Shown here: in pieces, positions 43,692 through 52,579 of the stretch
Layout: every line of letters starts with the position of its first letter
Numbering within the stretch: position 1 is the stretch's first letter
From: Bacteroidia bacterium
Lineage (GTDB): Bacteria; Bacteroidota; Bacteroidia; Bacteroidales; Dysgonomonadaceae
DNA length: 64,000 nucleotides
Direction: 5' to 3'
Assembly (NCBI GenBank): GCA_030538215.1
Contig: JAUNUM010000003.1
Coordinates: 1-64,000, forward strand
Translations under genes and position numbers: made by a program
The notes under the pieces: generated by a model
The model's input: only the letters and a program-made list of their open reading frames with translations
What the model was told of the DNA's origin: nothing
The model's database searches: none

Positions 43692-45008
43692 CTAATTTTT
43701 CCAGTACTTATCCACCGTTTCTCGCTTCATATTTACTTCTTCGGGTTTGAAGTGTTTGGACAACAACACCCATGTCGTGTCGAGCATTTCCTCGGTATCC
43801 AAATTCACGTCGATAGCGAGAAGGTATTCCGAATAATCCTTGGCAAACGATAACGCTCGCTGGTCGTAATCGGTGAGGTCGAAACCGTTTTCAAGCTTTG
43901 TTTTGGCATTGGCGGCATCGGCGTATAGACGTACGGCAGCATTCATCACTTGCGGGTGGTCTTCGCGTGTTTTTTTACCTTGTACCAACTGTTTTAGACG
44001 TGAAAGCGAACGGAATGGGTCAACGATAACTTTACCCACAGAGCTATCCTGGCGAAGAAACAATTGCCCTTCCGTAATATAACCCGTGTTATCGGGAACG
44101 GCATGCGTGATATCGCCTCCCGAAAGCGTGGTTACGGCAATAATGGTGATGGAGCCGCCATTGGGGAACTGGGCTGCTTTTTCGTAAATCTTTGCCAAAT
44201 CGGAATATAGTGAGCCGGGCATGGAGTCTTTCGACGGAATCTGGTCCATGCGGTTGGATACGATAGATAATGCATCGGCATACGAGGTCATATCCGATAA
44301 AAGAACCAATACTTGTTCGTTTTTATCCACGGCAAAATATTCGGCTGCGGTAAGTGCCATATCGGGTACGAGCAAACGCTCCACAGCCGGATTTTCGGTA
44401 GTGTTCATAAAGCTTATAATGCGGTCGAGCGCTCCGGCATTACTAAACACGTTTTTGTAGTATAGGTAATCGTCGTTGGTCATTCCCATACCGCCAAGGA
44501 TAATTTTATCGGCTTTGGCACGAAGTGCAACAGTTGCCATCACTTGGTTGAAAGGTTGGTCGGGGTCGGCAAAGAACGGAATTTTTTGTCCCGACACAAG
44601 CGTATTGTTCAAGTCGATACCCGATATGCCCGTTGCAATCAGTTCCGAAGGTTGTTTCCTGCGAACCGGATTTACCGAGGGACCGCCAATCTGGCGTTCT
44701 TCTCCTTCGGGGATAGGACCGCCGTCAATCGGATCGCCGTAGGCGTTAAAAAAACGTCCGGAAAGTTGGTCGCTTACTTTTAGCGACGGCGCTTTTCCGA
44801 GGAAAATCACTTCTGCGTTGGTGGGAATACCTTCTGTTCCTTCAAAAATTTGCAGGGTAACTTCATCGTTGATGATTTTTACCACCTGCGCCAATCGTCC
44901 GTCAACTGTTGCCAATTCATCGTAACCCACATCGGTAGCTTTTACCGAACACGTTGCCTTGGTTATCTGGGTAATTTTTGTGTATATTTTTTGAAATGCT
45001 TTAGCCAT
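43692..45008 (-). CDS. ntpB: V-type ATPase non-catalytic subunit B
   Basis: A 438-residue subunit of the A3B3 head. It lacks a Walker A lysine motif, as expected for B. Typical segments are KVSDQLSGRFFNAYGDPIDGG at about 77-97, NPVRRKQPSELIATGISGIDL at about 113-133, VLLSDMTSYADALSIVSNRM and SIGKVIVDP-like SSVGKVIVDPFRSLSRLKQL. It lies 10 bases after ntpA, so the two are coupled. Confidence 0.95.
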   Translation of the reverse strand: MAKAFQKIYTKITQITKATCSVKATDVGYDELATVDGRLAQVVKIINDEVTLQIFEGTEGIPTNAEVIFLGKAPSLKVSDQLSGRFFNAYGDPIDGGPIPEGEERQIGGPSVNPVRRKQPSELIATGISGIDLNNTLVSGQKIPFFADPDQPFNQVMATVALRAKADKIILGGMGMTNDDYLYYKNVFSNAGALDRIISFMNTTENPAVERLLVPDMALTAAEYFAVDKNEQVLVLLSDMTSYADALSIVSNRMDQIPSKDSMPGSLYSDLAKIYEKAAQFPNGGSITIIAVTTLSGGDITHAVPDNTGYITEGQLFLRQDSSVGKVIVDPFRSLSRLKQLVQGKKTREDHPQVMNAAVRLYADAANAKTKLENGFDLTDYDQRALSFAKDYSEYLLAIDVNLDTEEMLDTTWVLLSKHFKPEEVNMKRETVDKYWKN

Positions 45009-45018
45009 ATCTATTTAC

Positions 45019-46773
45019 TTATTTTTCCTGTTTATTTTTGAGTAGTTCATCTAACTGCTTGCGATAATCGTTGAATTTATCGGATTTAAATTCCGCATAA
45101 TTCATTTGTCGGCACACGTTTATCAGTTGCTTGAAATACTCTGCCACTTTGTTGAAGTTATCAAACTCAAAATCGGTGCGGCACATATCCACCACCATAT
45201 CCAGAATATATTTTTGGCGTTCGATGGGTGTTACCGAATCGATATCATCGAAAGCATCTTGTTGTAAAATAACGAAGTCGATAAGTTCCGATTTCCAAAA
45301 CGTAACGTGGTATTCCACGGGCACTCCGTCGTCTCCCAAAATATTAATTTGCTCGGCAATTTCTTTTCCTCTCAACAAGCGTGTTTTGATATCGCTTACT
45401 TTCGAGGTCCAGTCATCGGATATTTCTTTTGAAATATATTGTTCAAACTCGGGATATTCTATGTATTTAGAATAAGAATCGATGGGATTAATAGCCGGAT
45501 AACGTTTTCTGTCGGCACGGTCTTGTTCAAGTGCATAGAAACAGCGTGCCACTTTTTTTGTATTTTCGGTAACGGGTTCCTTGAGATTACCGCCGGCCGG
45601 CGATACGGTTCCGATAAAGGTGATGGAGCCTTCCTGTCCGTTGTTTAGAGTTACGTGTCCGGCGCGTCCGTAGAAGTTGGAGATAATTGCCGACAAGTCC
45701 ATGGGGAAAGCATCGGGACCGGGAAGTTCTTCCAGACGGTTACTCATCTCACGTAATGCTTGTGCCCAGCGTGATGTGGAGTCGGCCATCAATAACACTT
45801 TCAATCCCATAGAACGATAATATTCTCCAATGGTCATTGCCGTGTAAACCGATGCTTCGCGCGCTGCAACCGGCATATTGGAAGTGTTGGCTACGATAAT
45901 GGTTCGTTCCATCAACTTTCGTCCGGTGTGTGGATCTTCAAGTTCTGGAAATTCGGTGAAAATTTCTACTACTTCATTGGCACGTTCGCCACAGGCGGCA
46001 ATTATCACGATATCGGCTTCAGCCTGTTTGGATATAGCGTGTTGCAATACTGTTTTTCCGGTTCCGAAAGCGCCGGGAATAAATCCGGTACCGCCTTCCA
46101 CAATCGGATTCAACGTGTCGATAGTTCGCACACCGGTTTCCAGTAATTTAAAAGGTCTTGGTTTGTCTTTATATAATGTAAGCGGCACTTTCACAGGCCA
46201 TTTCTGAATCATATTCAGTTTGTGCTCTGTGCCGTTTTTATCTTCCACTACGGCAATGGTGTGATAGATGTTGTATTCTCCCTCGGGTGCGATACTTTTT
46301 ACAGTATATTCTTCTGTCATAATAAATGGCACCATGATTTTGTGAGGTTGAAAGTTCTCATCCACTTCGCCCAGCCATGTTGCTCCGGAAACCTTGTCAC
46401 CAACTTGTGCTATGGGCTTAAAGTTCCAAAGTTTTTCTTCGTTGAGTGGAAATGTGTACTGACCTCTTTTTAAAAAGATACCATCCATTTTGTCAAGGTC
46501 GTTTTCCAACCCGTCTAAGTTTCTTTCAAGAAGTCCCGGACCTAAAACCACTTCGAGCATGTGTCCCTGAAATTCTACTCCTGCGCCTACCTTCAGTCCG
46601 CGGGTACTTTCAAAAACTTGTACATACACGTTTTTGCCGATAACCTTTATGACTTCCGACATCAATTTTGTTTCGTCCAGAGTGATGTAGGCTATTTCAT
46701 TCTGGGCAACGGGGCCATCCACTTCTACTATAACGAGGTTGGAAATAACTCCTTTTACAATTCCTTTTGTCAT
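45019..46773 (-). CDS. ntpA: V-type ATPase catalytic subunit A
   Basis: A 584-residue catalytic subunit. Walker A is PGAFGTGKTVLQHAI at about residues 228-242. Other hallmarks: the A-specific non-homologous region (GDKVSGATWLGEVDENFQPH), CGERANEVVEIFTEFPELEDP, and TSRWAQALREMSNRLEELPG. It hydrolyses or makes ATP at the A3B3 head. It is preceded by the DUF2764 gene after 108 bases. Confidence 0.96.
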   Translation of the reverse strand: MTKGIVKGVISNLVIVEVDGPVAQNEIAYITLDETKLMSEVIKVIGKNVYVQVFESTRGLKVGAGVEFQGHMLEVVLGPGLLERNLDGLENDLDKMDGIFLKRGQYTFPLNEEKLWNFKPIAQVGDKVSGATWLGEVDENFQPHKIMVPFIMTEEYTVKSIAPEGEYNIYHTIAVVEDKNGTEHKLNMIQKWPVKVPLTLYKDKPRPFKLLETGVRTIDTLNPIVEGGTGFIPGAFGTGKTVLQHAISKQAEADIVIIAACGERANEVVEIFTEFPELEDPHTGRKLMERTIIVANTSNMPVAAREASVYTAMTIGEYYRSMGLKVLLMADSTSRWAQALREMSNRLEELPGPDAFPMDLSAIISNFYGRAGHVTLNNGQEGSITFIGTVSPAGGNLKEPVTENTKKVARCFYALEQDRADRKRYPAINPIDSYSKYIEYPEFEQYISKEISDDWTSKVSDIKTRLLRGKEIAEQINILGDDGVPVEYHVTFWKSELIDFVILQQDAFDDIDSVTPIERQKYILDMVVDMCRTDFEFDNFNKVAEYFKQLINVCRQMNYAEFKSDKFNDYRKQLDELLKNKQEK

Positions 46774-46881
46774 ATATATTTTTTTGTTATTTACTTTGTG
46801 TCAATCAATGAATATTTGGCTTTGTTGTGTTGGCTAAAATATTTCAACGACAACTAAAATATCAATTGAGTTATTATATTT

Positions 46882-47730
46882 TTATTCTTCCGGCATTTTT
46901 ACATCGCCTTTTAGATTGGTAATCAATTCGCGGAAGATACGTTCGCCTTCTTCGGCATTTAGGTTTGCCCAACGCTCCAGAATTTGAAACTTGCATAAAT
47001 AAGCAAATATGTATTCGATATTAAAATAATCGAAAATGGTGTTTTCTTCTAACCAATCCCAACGAAACTTATCTATTTTTCGTTCACGTTCAAACACATC
47101 TGTGTCTTCCGATAGTCGTTGAATAGTGTCAAAATATCCTAATTCTTGGCTTAGTCCGAAATCGCGGGCATTTGTATTTTCGCGAATGAGTTGCGCCACC
47201 CGATTGTTACCCACAACTACTTGCGTTACATCCATTCCGTATTTTTTGGCATAGATTGCCGACAATAAGTTTCCGATGTTGAGATTGAGCTCAAACCAGC
47301 GAGCTATGAGCGTGTTTTTTACTCCCAAGCCGTAGTCCATATACAAAGAAGACATGAGGTCTTCCCACGATTGGTTTTCGCTCTGAGCTTCTTCGCTCAA
47401 CCATGTTTTAATGAACTTTTCATAAAAAGCAGGAATTTTTTTGTTCTTAACCGGAAGGTTTTCTTCAATTCTCTCGAGCATTTCCTGCATTTCTTCGCGA
47501 GAAATACTTCCCAAAGAGTTTGGTGTATATTCCTTGTTTTTCAGGAGATTAAGAAGATTGTCGTTGTCGTATTTCAGAAAGTACTTGTTCAGCAATCTTT
47601 TGTCGTCGGCTTTCAATTCCTCGTCAAGCATTTGCTTAAATTCTTCCATCGAAAAAGGAAGTTTCATGCTATCAAAAGAAAAATCGGGCAACCCTGCTAT
47701 GAAGCAGTAATACTGGTGTTTAAAAAGCAT
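46882..47730 (-). CDS. DUF2764 protein of the V-ATPase operon
   Basis: A 282-residue, mostly helical acidic protein beginning with YYCFIAGLPDFSFDSMKLPF, the DUF2764 opening. TLIARWFELNLNIGNLLSAIYAKKYG at about 148-173 and EYIFAYLCKFQILERWANLN near the end are its other conserved parts. DUF2764 genes sit inside V-ATPase operons of Bacteroidota and relatives. The alternation of helices and its place between E and A suggest a counterpart of subunit C/d (the rotor adaptor that joins D to the K ring), which is otherwise missing here; that is inference. Confidence 0.82.
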   Translation of the reverse strand: MLFKHQYYCFIAGLPDFSFDSMKLPFSMEEFKQMLDEELKADDKRLLNKYFLKYDNDNLLNLLKNKEYTPNSLGSISREEMQEMLERIEENLPVKNKKIPAFYEKFIKTWLSEEAQSENQSWEDLMSSLYMDYGLGVKNTLIARWFELNLNIGNLLSAIYAKKYGMDVTQVVVGNNRVAQLIRENTNARDFGLSQELGYFDTIQRLSEDTDVFERERKIDKFRWDWLEENTIFDYFNIEYIFAYLCKFQILERWANLNAEEGERIFRELITNLKGDVKMPEE

Positions 47731-47740
47731 ATATCTTTGT

Positions 47741-47855
47741 GAGTTTGTAATTCGATAGATATTCGGTTGAGATTTTGTAGTAATTCGGTTGACTCGATGA
47801 AATGTTCAGTGTCACAGCGAATTACACAAACATAGTAAGCAAACTACTATTGAAT
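47741..47855. repeat. GTAATTCG/CGAATTAC-rich spacer
   Basis: The gap between ntpE and the DUF2764 gene holds TTGTAATTCGATAGATATTC, GTAGTAATTCGGTTGACTCG, CGAATTACACAAAC and ACTATTGAATTATC. The last two motifs recur upstream of tyrS (57982-58083) and of the thioesterase gene (59383-59521). Confidence 0.45.
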
Positions 47856-47861
47856 TATCAT

Positions 47862-48449
47862 TTAAAAGAGTAATTTTTGTATTTGGGGACGAAGAAACTC
47901 TTTAAAATATTCAATAAACTCTTCTTCGCCAAATTTCACTCGATAGGAACCATCTTCGGGCGATAGAGTAAATCCGGCTTTCAATCCGTTTACCGACTCA
48001 ATTTTTAGTCCTTTGTCTAACAAGCCTTTGGCATTTCCGGCAATGAAATTCTTTAGATCTTCAGAATTATCAACACCAATGTTCAGATTTTCCCCTTTCG
48101 ACCAGTTTTGCACCAAATCCACAATTAATTTTTGCATGAAAGACTTGTCTTCTGTTACAGCTTTCACGTTGGTGGTAGATAACTTGCTGGTAACTAGATT
48201 TGTAATTTCGCTCTTTAGGGCTTCGCGAGCTTGTGCTGCAAAAAGTTTCAGTTCCGATTCGGTATTGCTCCTTAACTCGTCAACTTCTTTTTGTGCCGAT
48301 ACTATTATTTGCTGTGCTTCTTTTTTTGCATCTTGCACCATTTGATTACTTGATGCCTTTGCCTCGGTAATGATTCTGTCTGCTTCTTCTTTTCCTTTTT
48401 CCACCCCTTCGGAGTAAAGTTTAGAGGTCAGTTCCTGAATTTTGTCCAT
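47862..48449 (-). CDS. ntpE: V-type ATPase peripheral-stalk subunit E
   Basis: A 195-residue protein. Residues about 10-95 form a charged coiled coil (GVEKGKEEADRIITEAKASS, MVQDAKKEAQQIIVSAQKEV) and the rest a globular domain ending DGSYRVKFGEEEFIEYFKEF. This is the usual first gene of bacterial V-ATPase operons. No gene for a G/H partner of E is visible nearby. A -7 box at 48528-48521 marks the likely operon promoter. Confidence 0.88.
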   Translation of the reverse strand: MDKIQELTSKLYSEGVEKGKEEADRIITEAKASSNQMVQDAKKEAQQIIVSAQKEVDELRSNTESELKLFAAQAREALKSEITNLVTSKLSTTNVKAVTEDKSFMQKLIVDLVQNWSKGENLNIGVDNSEDLKNFIAGNAKGLLDKGLKIESVNGLKAGFTLSPEDGSYRVKFGEEEFIEYFKEFLRPQIQKLLF

Positions 48450-48520
48450 ATTTTTTTATTCTGTTATTGATTACGATAAGTGCTAATCACATACGTTATT
48501 AGGTTTTCCAAATAATTCCG

Positions 48521-48528
48521 CAAAGATA
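48521..48528 (-). promoter_or_regulatory. -7 box of the V-ATPase operon
   Basis: On the minus strand the box reads TATCTTTG, an exact TAnnTTTG, 72 bases before ntpE. No clear -33 TTTG. The rest of the 349-base gap 48450-48798 is AT-rich with no gene seen. Confidence 0.5.
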
Positions 48529-48786
48529 TAAAAAAAGGATGCTATTATTAAATAATTGAGGTGTTTTTATTTTTTTATCGTTTCTTATTCTAGAATATGG
48601 CATAAACCTTCTGTTGTTTTATCTGAAACCGCTTGATTGATAATTGAGCTGACGGATAAAAACACCTTTTTTCTTTATTTGTAATTTCTATGAAAACTTG
48701 TAAGGCGATAAAAGAAATATATCATAGAAATACATAAAACAGTAAATGTACGTTCTCTATTTAACCTATTTGTAAACTGTTTTGAT

Positions 48787-48794
48787 TATTTTTG
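48787..48794 (+). promoter_or_regulatory. -7 box touching the MATE gene start
   Basis: TATTTTTG ends only 4 bases before the ATG at 48799. If it is used, the transcript would begin at or inside the start region, i.e. be leaderless; otherwise the real start is downstream. Confidence 0.35.
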
Positions 48795-48798
48795 CAGC

Positions 48799-50112
48799 AT
48801 GGATAAGAAAATTTTCAGACTTGCCGTTCCCAACATCATTACAAATATTACCGTTCCACTGCTTGGCATGATAGATATTGCCATTGCCGGGCATTTGGGA
48901 TCGGCAATTTATATTGGCGCCATAGCGCTGGGAGCCAATATTTTCAATATGATTTACTGGAATTTTGGATTTATCCGAATGAGTTCGAGTGGATTTGTTG
49001 CTCAGGCTTATGGCGCACGTAATTTTACCGAAGCAATGAATGTGTTAATTCGTTCGTTAATAGTCGGTTTAGGAATTGGTTTGCTAATTGTGTTGCTGCA
49101 ATTTCCGATTGGAAAGTTTGCCCTAAGTCTGATAAAATCCGGTACTGAAAGTAAAAATGCAGTTGAAACTTATTTTCGTATCTGCATCTGGAGCGCGCCC
49201 GCCGTGTTGGGTACGTATGCGTTTAAAGGATTCTTTATCGGGATGCAAAATGCTAAAACACCAATGATTATTGCTATTCTCAACAACTTATTGAATATTG
49301 CTTTAAGTTTTTTGTTTGTCTTCGGATTTGGTATGAAAGTGGCAGGAATTGCACTTGGAACGATGCTTTCGCAAGTAATAACATTTATTATCTGCATTCT
49401 GATGTGGCACAGGTTTTACGGTAGATTGAAAAAATATATTGTTAAATCTTCTATCTTTGATACAACTGCTATTCGTTCTTTTTTCAAAGTTAATGGAGAT
49501 GTATTTGTACGGACATTTTTGTTGACTTTGGTGACTACATTTTTTACTTTTGTGTCATCGGGAATGGGCGATATGATTTTAGCTGCCAATGCGTTGCTAA
49601 TGCAGTTTTTTATGCTGTTTTCTTATTTTATGGACGGATTTGCTTATGCCGGCGAGGCATTAACGGGAAGATATGTTGGTGCAAATAACAAAGCTATGCT
49701 TGTGCAAATGCTAAAAAGATTATTTTTCTGGGGCTTTATTGTAAGTGCTGTTTCGGTGGCTATTTACTTATTTTTTCCCAACCAAATATTACAAATTCTA
49801 ACGAATGACATAGCTGTAATTGAAACCACCAAATCGTTTCTTTTTTGGACAATACTTATTCCTATAACAGGCTTTGCCGCATTTCTTTGGGATGGAGTTT
49901 TTATTGGAGCAACCGCCTCTAAAGAGATGCGAAACGCGATGATATTCTCTGCTGTTATTTTCTTTGCTTGTTATTATATCACTACGCCTTCTATGGGAAA
50001 TAATGGTTTGTGGCTTGCGTTTATTTTATACTTGTCTATCCGCGGAATTGCACAAACAATTTGGGCGAAAAAGGCGTTGCTTACCCCTAAATCCCCTGCA
50101 GGGACTTGGTGA
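48799..50112 (+). CDS. MATE family efflux transporter
   Basis: A 437-residue membrane protein with 12 predicted helices. The start FRLAVPNIITNITVPLLGMIDIAIAGHLGS and the mid-protein GDVFVRTFLLTLVTTFFTFVSSGMGDMILAANALLMQ are MATE repeats 1 and 2. The group exports drugs and metabolites in exchange for Na+ or H+; it looks closest to the DinF-like branch. The last nine or so residues (TPKSPAGTW) are encoded by a dispersed intergenic repeat that begins at about 50091, so the natural C-terminus may have been changed. Confidence 0.88.
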   Translation: MDKKIFRLAVPNIITNITVPLLGMIDIAIAGHLGSAIYIGAIALGANIFNMIYWNFGFIRMSSSGFVAQAYGARNFTEAMNVLIRSLIVGLGIGLLIVLLQFPIGKFALSLIKSGTESKNAVETYFRICIWSAPAVLGTYAFKGFFIGMQNAKTPMIIAILNNLLNIALSFLFVFGFGMKVAGIALGTMLSQVITFIICILMWHRFYGRLKKYIVKSSIFDTTAIRSFFKVNGDVFVRTFLLTLVTTFFTFVSSGMGDMILAANALLMQFFMLFSYFMDGFAYAGEALTGRYVGANNKAMLVQMLKRLFFWGFIVSAVSVAIYLFFPNQILQILTNDIAVIETTKSFLFWTILIPITGFAAFLWDGVFIGATASKEMRNAMIFSAVIFFACYYITTPSMGNNGLWLAFILYLSIRGIAQTIWAKKALLTPKSPAGTW

Positions 50113-50253
50113 AGTGAATTGGTAAGGCAATTCCCAAAATATTAATACAAATGAATATGTAGGGACGAATATTTTCATCCTTTACACCCAAATAAAATAA
50201 CAACAATAAATTACAGCCCGCAAAAGTCCTTTTAAGGGATGTGGGGGTCATTT
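50091..50253. repeat. CCCCTAAATCCCCT...GGGATGTGGGGG element
   Basis: The left end CCCCTAAATCCCCTGCAGGG (50091-50110) and the right end AAGGGATGTGGGGGTC (50234-50249) are imperfect inverted repeats of the family at 46-254. The left end runs into the MATE coding sequence. GTAGGGACGAATATTTTCATCC at 50160 inside may be another palindromic unit. Confidence 0.5.
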
Positions 50254-50258
50254 AAATT

Positions 50259-51356
50259 ATGCAACAATTCGAATCAATAATTAAACTGAAAAGTTTTCTA
50301 ACCGCTTCTCACGTAGAAGAAATTGCTGTTCAATCGCTCGATTTGACCGGTATTGAATCGTTGATGCTCAACATAACATTTTCTAAATGTTTATTCTTGG
50401 GTTGTACGATGTCTGAGAACCTGCAACACCACCTTTTACCCGAAAATTTTATTTTTCCGGTTTTGGATGTTCCTTTCAATACTTATCCAAGCCAACTGTA
50501 TAGCAAAGAGATACTTTACAACAATTTTAATCGGCATAAACCAGAAACGTACTTCAAAACACTTGATAAAGTTGTTTATGATTATTACAAAAAAACTCAA
50601 GAAAATTTATCGATTAAAGATACGCTCGCACAGCGATTGCACGACCATTCCATTACCGATTCGCTACACGAATACATTGCCGGTTTTGATGAGCGAAAGC
50701 TTGTAGCGATAATGGGCGGACACAAGCTTAAACGTACCGATAATATGTATTTTCAAATAGTTTCGTTATCGAAGTTACTTACGGAAAAAGGCTATCTTAT
50801 GCTTTCCGGCGGTGGACCGGGAGCTATGGAAGCCACGCATGTTGGAGCCTGGATGGCGGGAAAAAGTGATATTGAATTACAGCAAGCTATTGCTACTTTG
50901 AGTGTTGCTCCGAACTACTCCGATGAGAAATGGTTGCCATCGGCGTTTGAAGTAATGGAGCAGTTTCCTGAACCGAAATTCGATAGTTTGGGAATACCAA
51001 CTTGGCACTACGGTCACGAACTTCCCACGCCGTTTGCCACGAAAATTGCCAAATATTTTGAAAATAGTGTTCGCGAAGAGGGGTTACTCGCTATCGCTAA
51101 AGGTGGTGTGATTTTCACACCCGGAAGCGCCGGTACTTTTCAGGAAGTATTTCAGGATTTGGCACAAAACCATTACGAATCGTATGGCTATGCCAGTCCG
51201 ATGATTTTCTTGAATAAAAACTTTTGGACAAACGAACGTCCTATTTTTCCAATTATTCAGCAAATGTCCAATCGTGGTGATTTGATGAATTTAAATTTGG
51301 GATTATATGATAAGAATGAGGAAGTGGTAGAGCACTTGCTGCAATTTAGTGAGTAA
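50259..51356 (+). CDS. LOG-like Rossmann-fold nucleotide-binding protein
   Basis: A 365-residue protein with a LOG/lysine-decarboxylase-like Rossmann domain at about 150-350. LVAIMGGHKLKRTDNMYFQI starts the fold, LMLSGGGPGAMEATHVGAWM corresponds to the SGGGxGxMGA loop, and GGVIFTPGSAGTFQEVFQDL to the PGGxGTxEE motif with changes. LOG proteins cleave nucleotide monophosphates into base and ribose phosphate; the altered PGS(A)GT motif leaves activity open. The N-terminal 145 residues are not recognised. No operon partner: the MATE gene lies upstream across a repeat. Confidence 0.75.
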   Translation: MQQFESIIKLKSFLTASHVEEIAVQSLDLTGIESLMLNITFSKCLFLGCTMSENLQHHLLPENFIFPVLDVPFNTYPSQLYSKEILYNNFNRHKPETYFKTLDKVVYDYYKKTQENLSIKDTLAQRLHDHSITDSLHEYIAGFDERKLVAIMGGHKLKRTDNMYFQIVSLSKLLTEKGYLMLSGGGPGAMEATHVGAWMAGKSDIELQQAIATLSVAPNYSDEKWLPSAFEVMEQFPEPKFDSLGIPTWHYGHELPTPFATKIAKYFENSVREEGLLAIAKGGVIFTPGSAGTFQEVFQDLAQNHYESYGYASPMIFLNKNFWTNERPIFPIIQQMSNRGDLMNLNLGLYDKNEEVVEHLLQFSE

Positions 51357-51460
51357 CGAAAAAGATGTGTGATAAATTGTTGAGTTTGCTAAAAGTTTAC
51401 TTGTTATAAGTAAAAAACTAACAGTCCTTAAAATTTGAACATCAGACTTCTATTGAAAAA

Positions 51461-52483
51461 ATGAATATTGCAAAAGCCAATAAATTAAACGGGATAATGC
51501 TGATGGCGCTTTTCTCGTTTTCTGCGTTTTACATAGCCGGATTACCCGTTGTGAAAAATCTATCACTGAGCCCGTTGATTATCGGTATTTTACTGGGAAT
51601 GTTGTATGCCAATACGCTACGTATGCACTTGCCTGCTACATGGGCGCCCGGTATTTTGTTTTGTAGCAAAACCTTGCTTCGGACAGCCATTATTTTTTAT
51701 GGTTTCCGACTAACTTTTCAGCATGTGATAGCCGTTGGTACAGCGGCTATTGTAATCGATATTATCATTGTTTTTTCTGTTATTCTGTTGGGATTGTTGC
51801 TTGGAAAGTTGTTGAAAATAGACTCCAACCTCGCCATTCTCACTTCCTCGGGAAGTGCCATCTGTGGTGCGGCAGCAGTGTTGGGAACGGAGTCGGTGCT
51901 GAAAGATCCCAAGCCACACCAAACAGCGGTAGCAGTTACCACGGTAGTAATTTTCGGAACTATTTCCATGTTTCTCTATCCCGCACTTTACAGAGCAGGC
52001 GTCCTCGGAATGAATCCGCAGGAAATGGGAGTTTATACCGGTTCAACATTGCACGAAGTAGCGCATGTTGTAGGTGCGGGCAATGCCATGAACGATAGTG
52101 TTATTGCCAACACTTCCGTCATCGTAAAAATGACACGTGTTATATTGTTAGTCCCTTTTCTGCTCATTTTGAGCCTTTTTGTAAACCGAAACAAAAGCGT
52201 ATCCGGTGGAAAGTCCAAAATAGTTATTCCGTGGTTCGCATTCGGATTTCTTGCCGTTATTGGATTCAATTCTTTTCAATTGCTACCGCAAGCTGTTACG
52301 TCAAGTGTCAATACTCTCACCGATTTTGCCCTTACCATGGCAATGACCGCACTGGGAACTGAAACCAGTTTCGATAAATTCAAAAAAGTCGGTGTGAACC
52401 CCTTTTTATTAGCCTTTGGATTATTTGTTTGGCTGTTTTTCGGAGGATATTTTCTTACGAAACAATTGCTTCCGGTTTTGTAA
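51461..52483 (+). CDS. YeiH/UPF0324 family putative exporter
   Basis: A 340-residue membrane protein with about ten helices. LIIGILLGMLYANTLRMHLP at about 38-57, LTSSGSAICGAAAVLGTESV at about 127-146, YTGSTLHEVAHVVGAGNAM at about 190-208 and the terminal FALTMAMTALGTETSFDKFK are the UPF0324 signature. Some members have been called sulfate exporters; the substrate is uncertain. It stands alone, with about 100 bases on each side. Confidence 0.85.
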   Translation: MNIAKANKLNGIMLMALFSFSAFYIAGLPVVKNLSLSPLIIGILLGMLYANTLRMHLPATWAPGILFCSKTLLRTAIIFYGFRLTFQHVIAVGTAAIVIDIIIVFSVILLGLLLGKLLKIDSNLAILTSSGSAICGAAAVLGTESVLKDPKPHQTAVAVTTVVIFGTISMFLYPALYRAGVLGMNPQEMGVYTGSTLHEVAHVVGAGNAMNDSVIANTSVIVKMTRVILLVPFLLILSLFVNRNKSVSGGKSKIVIPWFAFGFLAVIGFNSFQLLPQAVTSSVNTLTDFALTMAMTALGTETSFDKFKKVGVNPFLLAFGLFVWLFFGGYFLTKQLLPVL

Positions 52484-52579
52484 GCATCAAATAAATAATA
52501 ATTTAGAGAAAAATGTATTGAAAAGGTAATAAATATTACTAGAAGTTCAAAATAAGCATCAATAGATAATTAGACAAAC

